DNA of 64,000 bases, from contig FJOG01000033.1 of NCBI GenBank assembly GCA_900073065.1, positions 517,139 to 581,138 of the forward strand, in the 5' to 3' direction. The notes beneath the pieces were generated by a model, which saw nothing but the letters and a program-made list of their open reading frames with translations, did no database searches and had not been told where the DNA came from. This DNA comes from Phialocephala subalpina. Lineage: Eukaryota > Ascomycota > Leotiomycetes > Helotiales > Mollisiaceae. Below are positions 22,261-33,884 of the stretch, piece after piece (position 1 is the stretch's first letter; each line of letters begins with the position of its first letter). The translations under genes were made by a program, and so were the position numbers.

Positions 22261-22525
22261 GCCCAGCCGATGACCGACCGACCGGCTTATCGCACGCCCT
22301 GAAACCGTACCTGTAGGCTGCAGCGTAAACGTGAACAAAAACAGCGCGACATTCAGACCCAAAGCTCGCAGAAAAGGAAGGAATGGCCAACGAGAAAGTC
22401 GATCCAAACCCCAAAACTTTGCACCGGAAGCCAAACTCGAATTTCAGCATCTGCGTCGCTTCGAAAAAAAACTTGGCATGGCATCACGACCACTTCGCCA
22501 GCTTGAGCCATCAACCTAACGCGTC

Positions 22526-23077
22526 ATGGATGTGCAAGGTTCGGAAGAATCTTCCTCACAGATTTCAGCGACGCATACAGTAGCCAAACAGTACGTGTAT
22601 CGCGTCCTGGAAGACACACAGACACTGAACGGAAGCAAACATACCCTAAAACTCGGTCTCTACCCCTCCATCTCCTCCGCAAACAACGCCATCCTGAAAC
22701 TCTGGAACTCAGTATTCGACATCTTCCGACCCTATGCAAGAGGCGGAGAAGAGTCGGATGGCAGGCTGTGGTGGGAAGCAAGTAAACCCGATCTCGGACG
22801 AGTCTGGGTTCGAATCGAGAAAGCTGAGGTCCAGGACGGTTCTGGATTGGCGGCGAGGGGATGGGGCTTCAGTAATAGACCTGCGAATGATGGGTATCAC
22901 TGGGCTGTCGCGAAAAGTTTGAGGGATGAGCAGATGCAGGATCGAGAGAAGAAGGAAGGATGCGAGGTTGGGAAGAGTCTGGTTGAGGATATGGCGAGGA
23001 AGGCGAGAGGTGGTCATGATCTTGTTGCGCAACCGGCGTGGGCTGCTTGGCATGTTGGCCCTGGTGGTATCTGGTAA
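22526..23077 (+). CDS. Conserved fungal hypothetical protein, tandem family member 1
   Basis: A single exon of 183 residues starting at a good ATG. The core has QYVYRVLEDTQT, a PSISSANNAILKLWNSVFDIF helix, a DGRLWW turn and a GRVWVRIEKAEVQ strand. The C-terminus repeats the W-GP-GG pattern (AWHVGPGGIW). This YVY...DGRLWW...V-I-K/M-VQ layout recurs in fungal hypothetical proteins of unknown function. Two further, broken copies follow on the same strand at 23287 and 23978, so this appears to be the intact member of a local tandem array. Confidence 0.5.
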   Translation: MDVQGSEESSSQISATHTVAKQYVYRVLEDTQTLNGSKHTLKLGLYPSISSANNAILKLWNSVFDIFRPYARGGEESDGRLWWEASKPDLGRVWVRIEKAEVQDGSGLAARGWGFSNRPANDGYHWAVAKSLRDEQMQDREKKEGCEVGKSLVEDMARKARGGHDLVAQPAWAAWHVGPGGIW

Positions 23078-23286
23078 AAGTGAGGTTAGCGTACCGATGA
23101 TCGAAGTAGTCAAGATCGAATGTACTCGTAAGAGATGAGGACACCAGTGACTATATGACAAAATGGGTGTAGCGGCGGGACGGACGAACCCGTCCATATC
23201 CTAATCTAAGATTGCCCACATCCCACAAAATTTGCCTCGACATCTAAAATCCATTAGCTTGACTTCAAACAATATATCTAGTCAAG

Positions 23287-23850
23287 ATGTCTACAAACAA
23301 CGGAGTATCGAAAAAGTGTTCGAAAACAAGGGTGTGGACAGTTCAAGATGCAAGAGAAACAGAGAATACGAAACCGGAACTGCAAATGGCGCTGAAAGTA
23401 GCGAAGAAGTCTGCACCGACGGCATTGCGGCCACTTGGATCTTTTGAAGTTGCAGAGGACCACTCATCCCAGATTTCAGTCAGAAAGAAGTCCTCGGAGT
23501 CATCCAATGAAGCCCAGAGTAGTACACCATGCGCGAGGTCGCCGGAGACGTATGTCTATCAAGTCATGGAGAACAGACAGTCGAAAGGGCAGTTACTTCA
23601 AACCAAAAAGACTAGCGTCTGGTAGAGCCCTATGGTGGGGCTTAGTCTCTCGCCGCTGGAGCTCTGCGAGAGAAGGGGAAGAGGAGGATGGACGGCTCTG
23701 GTTTGGGATGCACTGCCTTGGAACAGTCCAAACCTGAGCCCGAATTGAGAGATACAAAGTCAAAGGAGCACCCAGAGAGTCGGAAAAGAGATGGATAAAG
23801 AGTTCTTTAGAAGGATGGTTCAAGTGAAATGGGAAGCCGAGTCTGCGCGA
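23287..23850 (+). pseudogene. Tandem family member 2, truncated
   Basis: The ATG at 23287 opens an N-terminus with KKCSKTRVWTVQDARETENTK, followed by a TYVYQVMENRQSKG block that aligns with QYVYRVLEDTQTLNG of member 1. The frame then ends at a stop (23623-23625). Further family blocks (EDGRLWFG, then YKVKGAP) are found downstream in other frames. Part of the helix region between them is missing. Confidence 0.5.
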
Positions 23851-23977
23851 TGAGGCTGCGGGCAAAGAGAGATGAGACTGGTTGGATTCTCGATGATCTG
23901 GCAGTGCACGGACTCTCCCACCACTTCATAATTTGATCTCGACATCCTGAACTTCTGATATCCAGAATCAATCCAAG

Positions 23978-24480
23978 ATGTCGGCATATACAGGAATAAC
24001 GAAGAAGCGCTCAACAATAAGGGTCTGGTTAATTCAAAATGTGAGGGATTCGCTTGACACTAAACCAAAATCAGGCCGGGGAACTGTCGCAGCTCAGAGG
24101 ACTGCGCCGACCGCCTCACGACCAGGACCACTTAGCCAGTCCTCCCAAGTCGCATCTGAAGAAGGGATTTCAAGCGGAATTGGAATCAAAGAAGGACCCT
24201 CAGAATCACGTTCTGGCGTAATCCAAAGCAACATCCCATCAGCAGCATCAGCGAAGAAGTACATATACCAAGTCGATGGAACCAAACAGTGGATATAGCA
24301 GTCACCACAGGACAAGAAATTTGGCGTATACGAAAGTCTGATAGACGCAAATAATCGGGTTCTGGAGCTATGAGATGACCTTTATCGAAAATTTGGAGAT
24401 CAGGGCTATTCTGCAAGAAGTGGTGAAGAAGACGGTCGCGGTTTTGGAGGAGCCTTCTGCTTCATAGCGCTTTTGAACAG
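23978..24480 (+). pseudogene. Tandem family member 3, truncated
   Basis: The ATG at 23978 opens an N-terminus (KKRSTIRVWLIQNVRDSLDTK) that parallels member 2. A KKYIYQVDGTKQW block ends in a TAG at about 24298. Past the stop, YESLIDANNRVLEL, DDLYRKFGDQ and SGEEDGRGFGGA continue the family pattern with an additional stop. Clearly non-functional as a full-length protein. Confidence 0.5.
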
Positions 24481-25440
24481 AAAATTTCTAGGCCTGACGA
24501 AGAGTATTCTCCTCGCTGGCTGGGTCTGATTCGAATCATCGTCATGACTGACAGCTCGTACCAGTGAGAGGAATAGCTGAGGCTCAGCGAGTCAGTATGC
24601 CCCACGTGACGGTGAACAGCTGGCCCGACTGCGCTGGAGCCGCTGAAAGGGGGGATGGTGACACGAGGTTGGGCCAATCATGGACTGCGTCTGACGATCA
24701 GCCCAGGAGTGAAAACGTGATACTGGACTCTTATAGGATATACTTGGTGTGCGTGAGACTTGGAAGAGAGATAGTCTGATTCCTCAAAAGGACAACTGGC
24801 CCATTCCTGTATATAAGCAAGAGAAATATCAACTTGGAGAAACTTGAAGAAACTCGAACAGAATTGTAAAATAAACTCACTTCCTTGATCTACCGTCTCC
24901 GGCTTATCGGGCTATCGCTTTATTATTAGGCGTTGTCAATCCCCCTCAGTGGTCCAAGCAAGGCACGACGACACCGAAAGCGGTGGCACGAGGAAGCCAA
25001 CTGAGACAACCACCACAACTCACGGGGCTGAGCAGAGAATCGTCATTCAACAATTCTTCTGCCTCAAACCCTCGCAACGGCATCTGACCATTTCCTTATT
25101 TTTCCTTTCGACTTCCAGTCTCATTTAACGCAGTCCTCGAGCCACTCTTTACTTTTATGCTCTGATCGACCCCTCGGATAATCTCCACCTGCGCCGGATC
25201 GACCCAGCGCCCAGACATTTCCTTGATTGCGGATTCCAGCATACGGCACTTCAACTTCAACACAACAAAGACCAAAGGAGCGGTCAGCCTGACTTGGCAG
25301 AGCGCATCGCAGGTCGAGGCAGTGGCTGAGAACTACCTCGACGCAGCAATTACGTCTCATTATCCGCTGTCGTTGTCCGTGTTGTCTTCAATCATTCGCG
25401 TCTCACCGCTTTGAACCCCACCTTCGATACCGATATCAAG
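24481..25440. other. Intergenic region and leader of the next gene
   Basis: No supported gene. The last 350 bp upstream of 25441 probably hold the promoter and leader of the tail-anchored-like protein gene. Confidence 0.5.
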
Positions 25441-26679
25441 ATGCCTCCTCCGAACAATCTATCGCGGCACGACAGCGAATACATATCGCAGAGCAGGTCT
25501 CCGAGAAATACGGACAATATGGCAAGATCTGGTGTTCCCCCGCGGTTGCGCAATGACGGTATGTTGTGTCGGGACAATGTCCAGGTCCATGCTGACAGTA
25601 TAGAATCCTGGGTCGAGATAGCTTCACAACCATCCTCATCCTCCCTTTCCTCGATCGGCGACGAGATTGTGACCACAGGTCTGCGAGTACAACACGATCC
25701 CAACTCTCGCAGACGGCGGAGGGTAGCAGGACCATCACACATTAGCCTCGAAGCCCGACAGACCAGCACCAGCAGCCAAGAAGAATACGAAGAGAGTGAA
25801 AGCGAAGAGGACCGAGTCATGACCAGTTCAAACGAGCATATTGTTCCCGCGAGAAGTATACCGAGGGTAGAATACGACGCTGGCTCAGATTCAGATGATG
25901 ACGACGAGAATGCCACAGCGCTTGGCAGACGAACAGATGATGGACCTGCATTCACACCACAACCAAATGCTTTCTCGCACCCTCCACGACAGCAAGGAGG
26001 TTCTTATTTCCCTCCCCACGCACATTCGAGACAACCATACCCTCCACGACCTACACGTCAACACTCCTCGTACAACAACCAAGCAGATCACGATGCCGCC
26101 CTCCGAGCCTCCCTCACAACCCTCCTCTCAATCGGCGCAGCAGCAGCTAGAGGTCTCCCAAAACGAGAACAAGGGAATACAATGACATCCAACGAACCCA
26201 TGGGATTGCGATTCGTGCCAGAGTCGGAATTAATGGCCCCCAACCCCGCAGCAGCAAACACATCTCGACCTCTCACTCCCTCCACGCGAGCACGTTCCAG
26301 TCCCTCGATATCTTCGCGTGAAGAAGCGGCAGCTGTAGCAGAGAAAGGAAAGCGGAAAGCGAATCAATCCCGACCAACCGGCACAACGGAGAAGGTTCGA
26401 GCGTCGAAGAAGAAGAGGACACAAGTTGATTACGCCGAGGAGGGATTGCTGAGTCCTACGAGTCTGTTCTGGGCTATGTCTGCAGGTGTCGTGGTCCTTG
26501 TTTTCGGAGCTGGATTTGTGATTGGCAGAGAAGTTGGCAGACAGGAAGCTATGGCTGGACTGAATGGTTCCACACTCGTGGATGGCGGCTCCTGTGGACG
26601 AGAAGTTGCGAGATCAAGCACAGGCACACTCAGGAGATTCAAATGGGGAATCGGCACAGGAAGTGGGATTGTGGCATAA
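25441..26679 (+). CDS. Disordered protein with AIM-like motif and C-terminal membrane span
   Basis: The ATG at 25441 gives an intronless frame of 412 residues (the frame upstream of it starts only with TTG). Residues 1-300 are polar and disordered with acidic Ser/Asp/Glu clusters. Around residues 50-75 lies ESWVEIASQPSSSSLSS followed by DEIVTTGL, a W-x-x-I core with acidic context, as in Atg8-interacting motifs. DHDAALRASLTTLLSIGAAAARGLPK forms a probable amphipathic helix. One span (FWAMSAGVVVLVFGAGFVIG) lies about 55 residues from the C-terminus, after a basic KKKR stretch. Architecture resembles organelle-anchored selective-autophagy receptors such as fission-yeast Atg43. That identification is inference. 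Confidence 0.6.
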   Translation: MPPPNNLSRHDSEYISQSRSPRNTDNMARSGVPPRLRNDGMLCRDNVQVHADSIESWVEIASQPSSSSLSSIGDEIVTTGLRVQHDPNSRRRRRVAGPSHISLEARQTSTSSQEEYEESESEEDRVMTSSNEHIVPARSIPRVEYDAGSDSDDDDENATALGRRTDDGPAFTPQPNAFSHPPRQQGGSYFPPHAHSRQPYPPRPTRQHSSYNNQADHDAALRASLTTLLSIGAAAARGLPKREQGNTMTSNEPMGLRFVPESELMAPNPAAANTSRPLTPSTRARSSPSISSREEAAAVAEKGKRKANQSRPTGTTEKVRASKKKRTQVDYAEEGLLSPTSLFWAMSAGVVVLVFGAGFVIGREVGRQEAMAGLNGSTLVDGGSCGREVARSSTGTLRRFKWGIGTGSGIVA

Positions 26680-27679
26680 TTATCCTCGATGTTTGGGACA
26701 TTGGATTCAAAGGGAGATGATTTACGGAAATAAATGCATTACGGATGATGATAGCGTGGGCGGCTTAGGATTTGGGGTTTGGGATCCGGATACGGAGTTT
26801 GCATATACACATTTGGCAGGCGTTGATCTTTCATGGACTTTGGGACGTTGGTCAGGGTTCGGCTCTCCTCTTAGACGTTGGATAGGTACCATCGCAAATG
26901 CATGGATAGCATAATTGAGGATGAGTGGATTTCAAAACATAACTCTCAGTTTGGCGTTTGTTTGGTGTGGTAGTGACTGTATTCTCGGTGTTACGTTTCT
27001 TCGCAAGTGCGAAACAAATTGTGATGATTCCTTTGCTGGGACACTTGAATGTGAAAAATTTAGCGGGGAGAACAGACACCTTATATACTTCAGCACTGTG
27101 CCTCAGACGTGCAACAAAAACTTTGTCTATGTGTCATCATTCCTGTCTTACATCCTTTCCGCGTTAGTTGCACGCATTTACGGCTACCTCGCCCCGGTTG
27201 ACGAAATGGTGGTCCATGGAACGTTTGATGCAAGCTCCCGTCCTTCGCGATGTGCAACGTACCACACCGCATCGAGGAAACTGAGACTTAGATAGTATAG
27301 CTAGCAAGGTACGCATGCTTAGAACCGTGACCTGTTAAGATAGGTACCCGCGAATCTGCGATCTCGCGACAAGTGTCCGCGGTGTAAGCCTTCTCACGAT
27401 GTGCAACATACCAAACTTTCCTCCGCTCATTAACATCATCACCACATGATGCCATTTTGAGATAGCATTTAGTTATGATTTTCGCAACTTGCTATCAACG
27501 TAATCCTTTACCTTCCGTATCTTATGTACGCAAACCTAACCAGTTTGCTGTCCAGCATACTATCATGAACCATATATCTCAAAATCTCCCTCAACGACAA
27601 ACATAAACACATACACCACCCAAACGAGTTAGGGTTAGGGTCCTTCTGAAAGGCCCCATCCAAACCTCATCTTTCACAA
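26680..27679. other. Intergenic region with a two-unit telomere-like word
   Basis: No supported gene. TTAGGGTTAGGG occurs once at 27628-27639. Frames between 26850 and 27300 have no recognisable family. Confidence 0.45.
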
Positions 27680-29353
27680 TCACCATTGCTCTCAAAGGTC
27701 AAAACTACATACACGTCGACGCCATTCTCTTCGGACTCACATCGCCACAGAGCCTTGTTCTTCGCCCATCCCATTATACTTTTCGAAGGACCAGTTAACA
27801 TCCTCACCGGTCTATTGGTGGTCTTCAATCTTAAATCCAAGATTCTAGAGATGACGGAGGAACGCAGAAAGGGGCTGTATTCGAAAAAGTAGCCGTGGAC
27901 GAATGCGAAGCATTTTTTTACCACCTAGTTTCAGGAAGGACACGTTATTTCATCAACGCTCGGCTGAACACCGTGTTATTGCGTGCGCAGAATTGGATGA
28001 TGAGAATCGGAAGAAGTTGTAGATCCATGCTAAAGCTCGAGAGGTCCTTCGACTAGGATGTTCTGGAGCGGGCTGCGCCTGAATATATCGTTGACACTAT
28101 GGAGCAGCCGCTACGGAGACGAGGGACTAGAGGGTATATGGATTGCGAGTCGATTTCTATGTTGCTGAATAAGATGTTTGTATCTAGAGATCAACCATCA
28201 AGTGTACTGTACCTCTGCAGGCGCACATACCAACCAGCGCAAAGGTAGATGGTGTACACCCGATACAGCTGGAGCTCGTTGTATCAGACGATTCCTCCAC
28301 GCTTCCCTCTCAACTACTTAAGGTTCGAATCATGCTCGTCACGTACGAGATCAAGACCCAGGCATGGGTGCGTGTCTTGTGCTACCTGGGAGGACGAGAA
28401 CGCACCAGCAAGATGGAGAAGTGGCAAGCGAAGCGCATGAGTGCTTCTACAACCAAAAGTGCGAAGTTCAAAAGTATGTACTGGCCATTAGCATGATTCA
28501 ATGTTGGAGAGAAGCTTGCTATTGGTGAGGAGTCGGGAGTGATTGTCCGCAGCGGGGGAGCGTATGGAGAGTTTCAGTTCTTGGGCTGAGGCAAGGACCT
28601 ATTCGGCGAGATTGACTGTTTGGGTGAATGTGGGGGACGGAGACAGAGGGCTGTTTTTTTAGGTGCCTGAGCTAAGTATTTCGCCGGCGAGTAGGGAGGG
28701 TGTTGGTGATGTTGATGCTGATGCTGATGCTATTCGTGATGAGAAAGGGAAGTGGGCGGCAGATGTCGCTTAAGAAAGGAGGTGGGGTAATTGTTGTTTC
28801 TAATTATTTAATGTAAGTTTCTAGATCTTTGAGAATGCAGGTTCTGTGCTGAATTAGAGGATCTTTCCCTTTCAACTCGTTTCGGGGTATAGCAATAATG
28901 AACATTTGGCGATGGCTTGCCGCTTGGTTGTTTGGGACCTAAAATCGATGACCAGTACCAGCACCCACGCACACTAAGTCGCAACCAAAATCAATAGGCA
29001 GATCGTTCACGATGGAAGCTTGGAATTTTGTACGCGCAAAGGGTTTGATCTGGCCAGAGAACTAAAAAGTAGTGTTTCGAATAAGTGAATCGGCAGGGAA
29101 GTGCGGAATGTGGGAGTGGGTTGATGTTAAGTTGAAGTTGGAGGGGAAGGAAAGCAAGGCGACGAAATTTCTAGGTGTGCCAAGCTTCAAAAGCTATAAT
29201 GTGGATAGACATTATTCTTGGAAAGTGAAAATGGAATTGGAAGTCTGTGGCAAGAAGTGCATGGTTAAGAAGATGACACGAAGATTGGACTTTGTGTCCG
29301 ATGAAGGTATGGACCAGATCGAGAAAGTACAATGGACATCAGAAGGCAAGTAA
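27680..29353 (+). pseudogene. Arrestin-like protein relic
   Basis: Scattered blocks in changing frames match the order of a fungal arrestin-like protein. An N-terminal FFAHPIILFEGPVNIL block (about 27750) is followed by HPIQLELVVSDDSSTLPSQL then LKVRIMLVTYEIKTQAWVR (28255-28375), which resembles the start of an arrestin C-lobe. The last block, KFLGVPSFKSYNVDRHYSWKVK then LEVCGKK (about 29160-29260), resembles the final beta strands. Stops and frame changes separate the blocks. Fungal arrestin-like proteins act as ubiquitin-ligase adaptors for transporter endocytosis. No functional frame remains here. Confidence 0.45.
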
Positions 29354-29680
29354 ACGACGAAAGGAGGATCTTTAGATTGGGTATAAGAAGTGCCAAATAA
29401 ATCTCATGCCGAGATGAAAAAAAATCAAGTGCTAAGAAGAAATGGCCTTTTCCTAGGTTGAGACTACCCATCACACATGTGACAGCATCTCCTGCCAACT
29501 TCGTTTCCTAGGGTGCAGTGAACGACCACAACCTCACCCTCACACTAGCTAGCTGCCCTCGAGGAACACCGACGTCGTGCACAAAGTTGACGGTCCTTGT
29601 TTCATGAATCCTGTTTCATTTGTCAAGTCTATCGTGCCCCACACCATTCCGACACATTCAACATCAATCGTAACCCTCAC
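29354..29680. other. Short intergenic region
   Basis: Convergent 3' ends of the arrestin relic and the receptor gene. Nothing else seen. Confidence 0.5.
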
Positions 29681-30968
29681 TCAAGCTTGTGATGAAAAAT
29701 TGTCCTTCTTCCACCCCAGGACCTGACTTCTCTCCCACTCCGCGGGTTGATTAGATTGCTCATTCGTCATCGTGACATGCGTCTCCTTCAAGATATGTTT
29801 CTGGCTATCTCCATCCTCATCCTTGTCTCCTAATTGGTGAAAAGTATCCAATTTGACATCCGCAGAACCGTGATATCTACCTGTTCTAGGCTTATTGAAT
29901 TTGTTGCCAGCCGAGGCGGAGTTGCTGCCATCGTGGGCACTGCCGTTAAGGAAACGAAGGGAGAGGAGCGGGCGGAGAGCAGGGAGCGAGCCCGCGAAGA
30001 TTCCAATACCTTCTTCGATCACGGACCAGAGGCCAATCTTTCCTGTGCTGAACATGAATTCTGCTGGGTTGCTGTAGAGACTTAGGTAACGGAGTCGGAC
30101 GATTGTTGCGCAGCTTGCACTGGAGAAGTGTTAGTCTACTGCACGCCGGGTGTTTCCGCGAGGGGAATCCCAAGCAAAGATATACTGAGGTTAGTACTTA
30201 CAAAGCTGCCATCCCAAGAATCAAAGCTACTGAGGCTTTGACCTTACTCTTCATCTGGATATTCCACAACAGGACCCCTGGCAAGATTGCCAATGCCCAG
30301 TCGGTCGCAATCTCAATAGCAGAGAAGAAGAAGCTAACATCGCTATTCAGCTTGAGGTTGCATGATCCGGTAGTGGTTTCGCCCCACAACGTCGTGATTG
30401 GGTGGCAGATATTGGCGACGCCGATGATGAATATGACCGAGGAAAGGAATGAGGCAATCATGATGCTCCAGATCACCCAAACAAATTGGCGGCGGGTGTC
30501 GGCAATACGAAGGAGAGTGATAGCGATGCTGCATTTGATGGCGACGGCACCGGATGCGTAGAAGAACTCGGCGATGAAGAAAAGCTGGAGATGGTCAACC
30601 TTCCCGTGCGAGACTTCAAGTCGAAGTAGGCGAGAGTACATACCTTGGTTCCTCTCATTCTCGTGCTGGCCGGCAGGACGTCAGCAAGCTGGCCGGATCC
30701 GTAAAAGCTGCACACAATACATAGACTGGCTGTGACCGTGAAAAGCAGCTACGAATGCATTAGTATGTAAGTTGTTGGTCTTGAGGGCTAGAAAAGCTAT
30801 TTGCACACATACGAGGCCTAGGAACATCGCATAGTCATCCAAACCCAAGGCCTTTCTCCATATCCGCACTCCCAAACGTGTTGCGAATGTGGCCCAGCTC
30901 AGGGCCAGCAGCAGAATTGAAGTGTACAAGAGGGCGACCCCATCCCCTTTCGGTTGGACCGTGACCAT
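29681..30968 (-). CDS. Fungal rhodopsin-domain (PTH11/SAT4-type) seven-helix membrane protein
   Basis: Four exons (30813-30968, 30644-30748, 30202-30599, 29681-30119; introns 64, 44 and 82 bp) give 365 residues. Seven hydrophobic helices are predicted. The family markers are GLDDYAMFLGL after helix 1-2, FFIAEFFYASGAVAIKCSIAITLLRI in helix 3, a Cys in the CHPITTLWGETTTGSC loop, SFFFSAIEIATDWALAILPGVLLW, and LWSVIEEGIGIFAGSLPALRPLL in helix 7. The C-terminal cytosolic tail is about 90 residues. There is no CFEM domain. Such proteins are plasma-membrane receptors implicated in surface sensing in plant-associated fungi. The ligand is unknown. All splice junctions keep the frame. Confidence 0.88.
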
Positions 30969-31968
30969 GATTGCAACGCAGTCGAGCGTTGTAAAGGAAG
31001 AGGGCGAAAAAGACAGAGAAGAAGATTAGTGCCTCTTCTTTCTCTACTCGAGGGGTCTGGAACGAAAATATAAGTTCGAGAACATGAATGTCAATCTGAG
31101 AAATGTGTAGATCTTGTCTCGAACCCCTCGAACGACAGGTGGCCGCACTTGGAAGAGTGATAAGTTACAGCATGGTTGAGGTTTTCACTTTGGTCAAGGG
31201 CAAGAAATGAAATGCTTCTCAATCGAGTATTTCTTTTTGTCGCTCTCTCAACGGCTAACTCCACTTTCGCCGTTTTCCAAGCTCGGCAGCGGTCCGGAAC
31301 GCGAATGCCGCGAAGGATGGCGAGGCGATGAAGTGGAATCTCTTCGGCAGTGGTGGGGCGGAATTTTCCAGGTACAAGGTAAATTACGACTCCGAGTCAT
31401 GGCAGTTCTAATCCAGGGAACTGGAACCGCCCCCTGAGCAAGCTGTCAGAACTCTAAGTTCTGCCTTGGAACAACATGGGAATGTGTTGACACTTCACAA
31501 TCCCACCATCAATCATCGGATACGTACCATTCAGAGTTTATAGAAGTGTCGTTTGCAGTTGTCTCTCTGTTCAATTAAAGACAGCTGCGGTATTTTTGCT
31601 GTTTACGGCCCTTCTATCTCAAGTGAAATGCCGTGCAAGGGGCCCAAACATCAAGCCCCCTGCTTAAGCGAGAACACAGATCAGTGGCTCACAACCCTGA
31701 ATGTTCGGAATAACCCACAAAAGAAAAGACCAAAAGAAAAGGCCAAAAGAAAAGGCCAAAAGAAAGGACCATATTCCTTAGTACCCACAGACGCCAGACT
31801 CAAAGGAACCAATTACCTGGACTCGAGGTGTCTCGCGGAATCCCCCAACTTCCCAAGCTTTTTGAACAAGCCACCTTCTGTTTGTCATTCTGATTTCGAA
31901 TTATCGGCCGAGACATCCTAAAAGACTTGCCGCCATTACTCTGGAGAATCAATTTTCAAACCTTCACA
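30969..31968. other. Intergenic region with a 13-bp purine tandem repeat
   Basis: Divergent promoter space between the receptor gene and the SDR gene. At 31718-31770 a CAAAAGAAAAGGC unit is repeated about four times. No gene seen. Confidence 0.55.
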
Positions 31969-32987
31969 ATGGCCGAATTTGTTATCAAGGACGAGGATTT
32001 GGCAAGCCTCAAGAACAAAGTCGTCATCGTCACAGGTACGGCAATTCCACCACTTGCACCTTTTGGCGGGGTCTTTATGCGGATGCGGATGGCTAGCCTA
32101 GGCTGATTAACCTTCTGGGTCACTACAGGCGGTTCTTCGGGTATAGGTCTAGCAACAGTTAACCTTCTGCTATCACTTGGAGCATCAGTTGTCAGCGCAG
32201 ATATCACGGAGCCAAAAGAAACTCCTGCTTCCAGTTTTTTGTTTGTGAAAACCAACGTGGCCAGCTGGAAAGACCTAAGTGCGCTGTTCAAGAAATCGAA
32301 GGAGCAATATGGCCGCATCGACCACGTTTTCGCCAACGCCGGCATTGGACCCCGCGCCAACTACTTAGCCATTGAAACAGACGAGAATGGGGACTTGATT
32401 GAACCAAATACCCAAGTCTTGGACGTCATGTTGAAGGGAGTGATTAACACCGCTTCTCTAGCCGTTCATTTCATGAAGCAGCAACCTGAAGGAGGTAGTG
32501 TTGTACTTATGGGTTCCAGCACCGGCTTACAGCCCCTTCGAGCTCCCGATTACTGTAAGTCGAGAACGAAGTATTGTGTCATGGATGTACTTCAAGCTGA
32601 CGGAATGATACAGCCACGGCCAAACATGGTGTTCTAGGATTCGGGAGAGGTTATGCACGACTCATGGAGGCTGCGGGACTTCCAATTCGCATCAATACTC
32701 TTATGCCATCATGGACGACAACCAACCTCCTCCCTGATATTCCGGGGCTCATGAAGGGAGCCAAGCACGAGGCGCAGCCTGGCCTGGTGGTTGCGCGCGG
32801 TGCTGCATATCTGATGGTCGATGCATCCAGACAGGGAGACGTCGTGTTTGTTTGTGATGGCAAATATACTGAAATCGAGAAGGCCGTGCTTGCGCCGGCG
32901 TACGAAGCCATCAAAGGAGCGGGGAATCCTAGTGATGACGAGATTCTGAAGCGCATGTTGGAACTACCAGTGCCGGCTGGGCAATGA
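31969..32987 (+). CDS. Short-chain dehydrogenase/reductase (15-PGDH-like)
   Basis: Three exons (31969-32035, 32129-32554, 32614-32987; introns 93 and 59 bp) give 288 residues. The Rossmann nucleotide motif TGGSSGIG is split by intron 1 (about residues 22-29). NAG is at FANAGIG, the catalytic Ser in MGSSTG, and the Tyr/Lys pair in YSTAKHG (Y164, K168; the Tyr codon ends exon 2). An Asp after beta-2 (SADITEP) favours NAD(H). This is a classical SDR of the size typical for fungal 15-hydroxyprostaglandin-dehydrogenase-like enzymes. The substrate cannot be inferred from sequence. The frame is intact. Confidence 0.88.
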
Positions 32988-33884
32988 TCCTGGAACAAAG
33001 ATTGCTTTAGAGTTGGTTACATTTTCCCATGGTATAAGAGACTGAGAACTTGCTGCTCGCTACCAATCGAAGAAACTATCCTAAAGTACTCAAATCGATT
33101 TGAATCCGCGGTTGTCCATTATTCTCAGCGTTGGATTTTCTGCCTTCGGCACCTTTTCCTCAGGTTTCCAGCTTTCCAAATATGTTCATAAGAGTCTAAT
33201 ATCCCGCAGTCTCCCTGACAACTTGGACCTGAGATAAGGAACGATGTTTTGAGTGAAGTTGAGATGCGCGAGAAAGTTTGAGCAACTTCCAACTGGCATA
33301 AAGTGCGTGGTTAAGAGAATTGTCGGAAAGTTGGCTTACTTGGAGGAGGGTGGTGATGTTGGTGGCGAGGAGTTGAAACAATTTCAGAAAAAGAAAATAG
33401 GTGAAGGCAAGCGACAAGGCTTGATATTGGTTACGGCCAAATCATCCCGACTCATTCTTCATTCTGTTCTACCTTCTCAACTTTTCTGCCGTGTAAGCAG
33501 GAGGCTGGACCGGCACTAGCTTTCTTGCTGAGAGAACATCAAAGCACCGAAACATGGAACCTGAGCTTTTGTTTCCGTCCTCCAAAATTAGGCTTCACCG
33601 TCATCGCAGAAGAATACCATCGAGCAATCACATACGAGACAAAAATCGGCTGACTGCCTTCCGGAATAACAATTCCTAGCTCATCATCGAGCTTGCGATC
33701 AAGCTTCCGGTCTAAATACAATACCTCATCCAAGACCGGTGGTATTCAGGAACCATACATACCCTCCCTTTTCTATGTCCAAAATTTCTATCCTTATACT
33801 TTATTCCCTTTCTTCTCTCTTTGAAAATGTCTACGACCAAGGTATTAGATACCGTTAAATCCACCAACTAGCCACAAACAGAAA
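32988..33884. other. Intergenic region
   Basis: No supported gene. Its right end abuts the inverted GT2 fragment and probably contains one inversion breakpoint. Confidence 0.4.

Noticed and set aside
25392..25955. A 187-codon minus-strand frame
   Set aside because: Antisense shadow of the AIM-motif protein, which has better codon and domain evidence.
28321..28330. GGTTCGAATC-like tRNA B box
   Set aside because: No A box or cloverleaf around it; it lies in the arrestin-like relic. No tRNA, rRNA or CRISPR array was found in the window.
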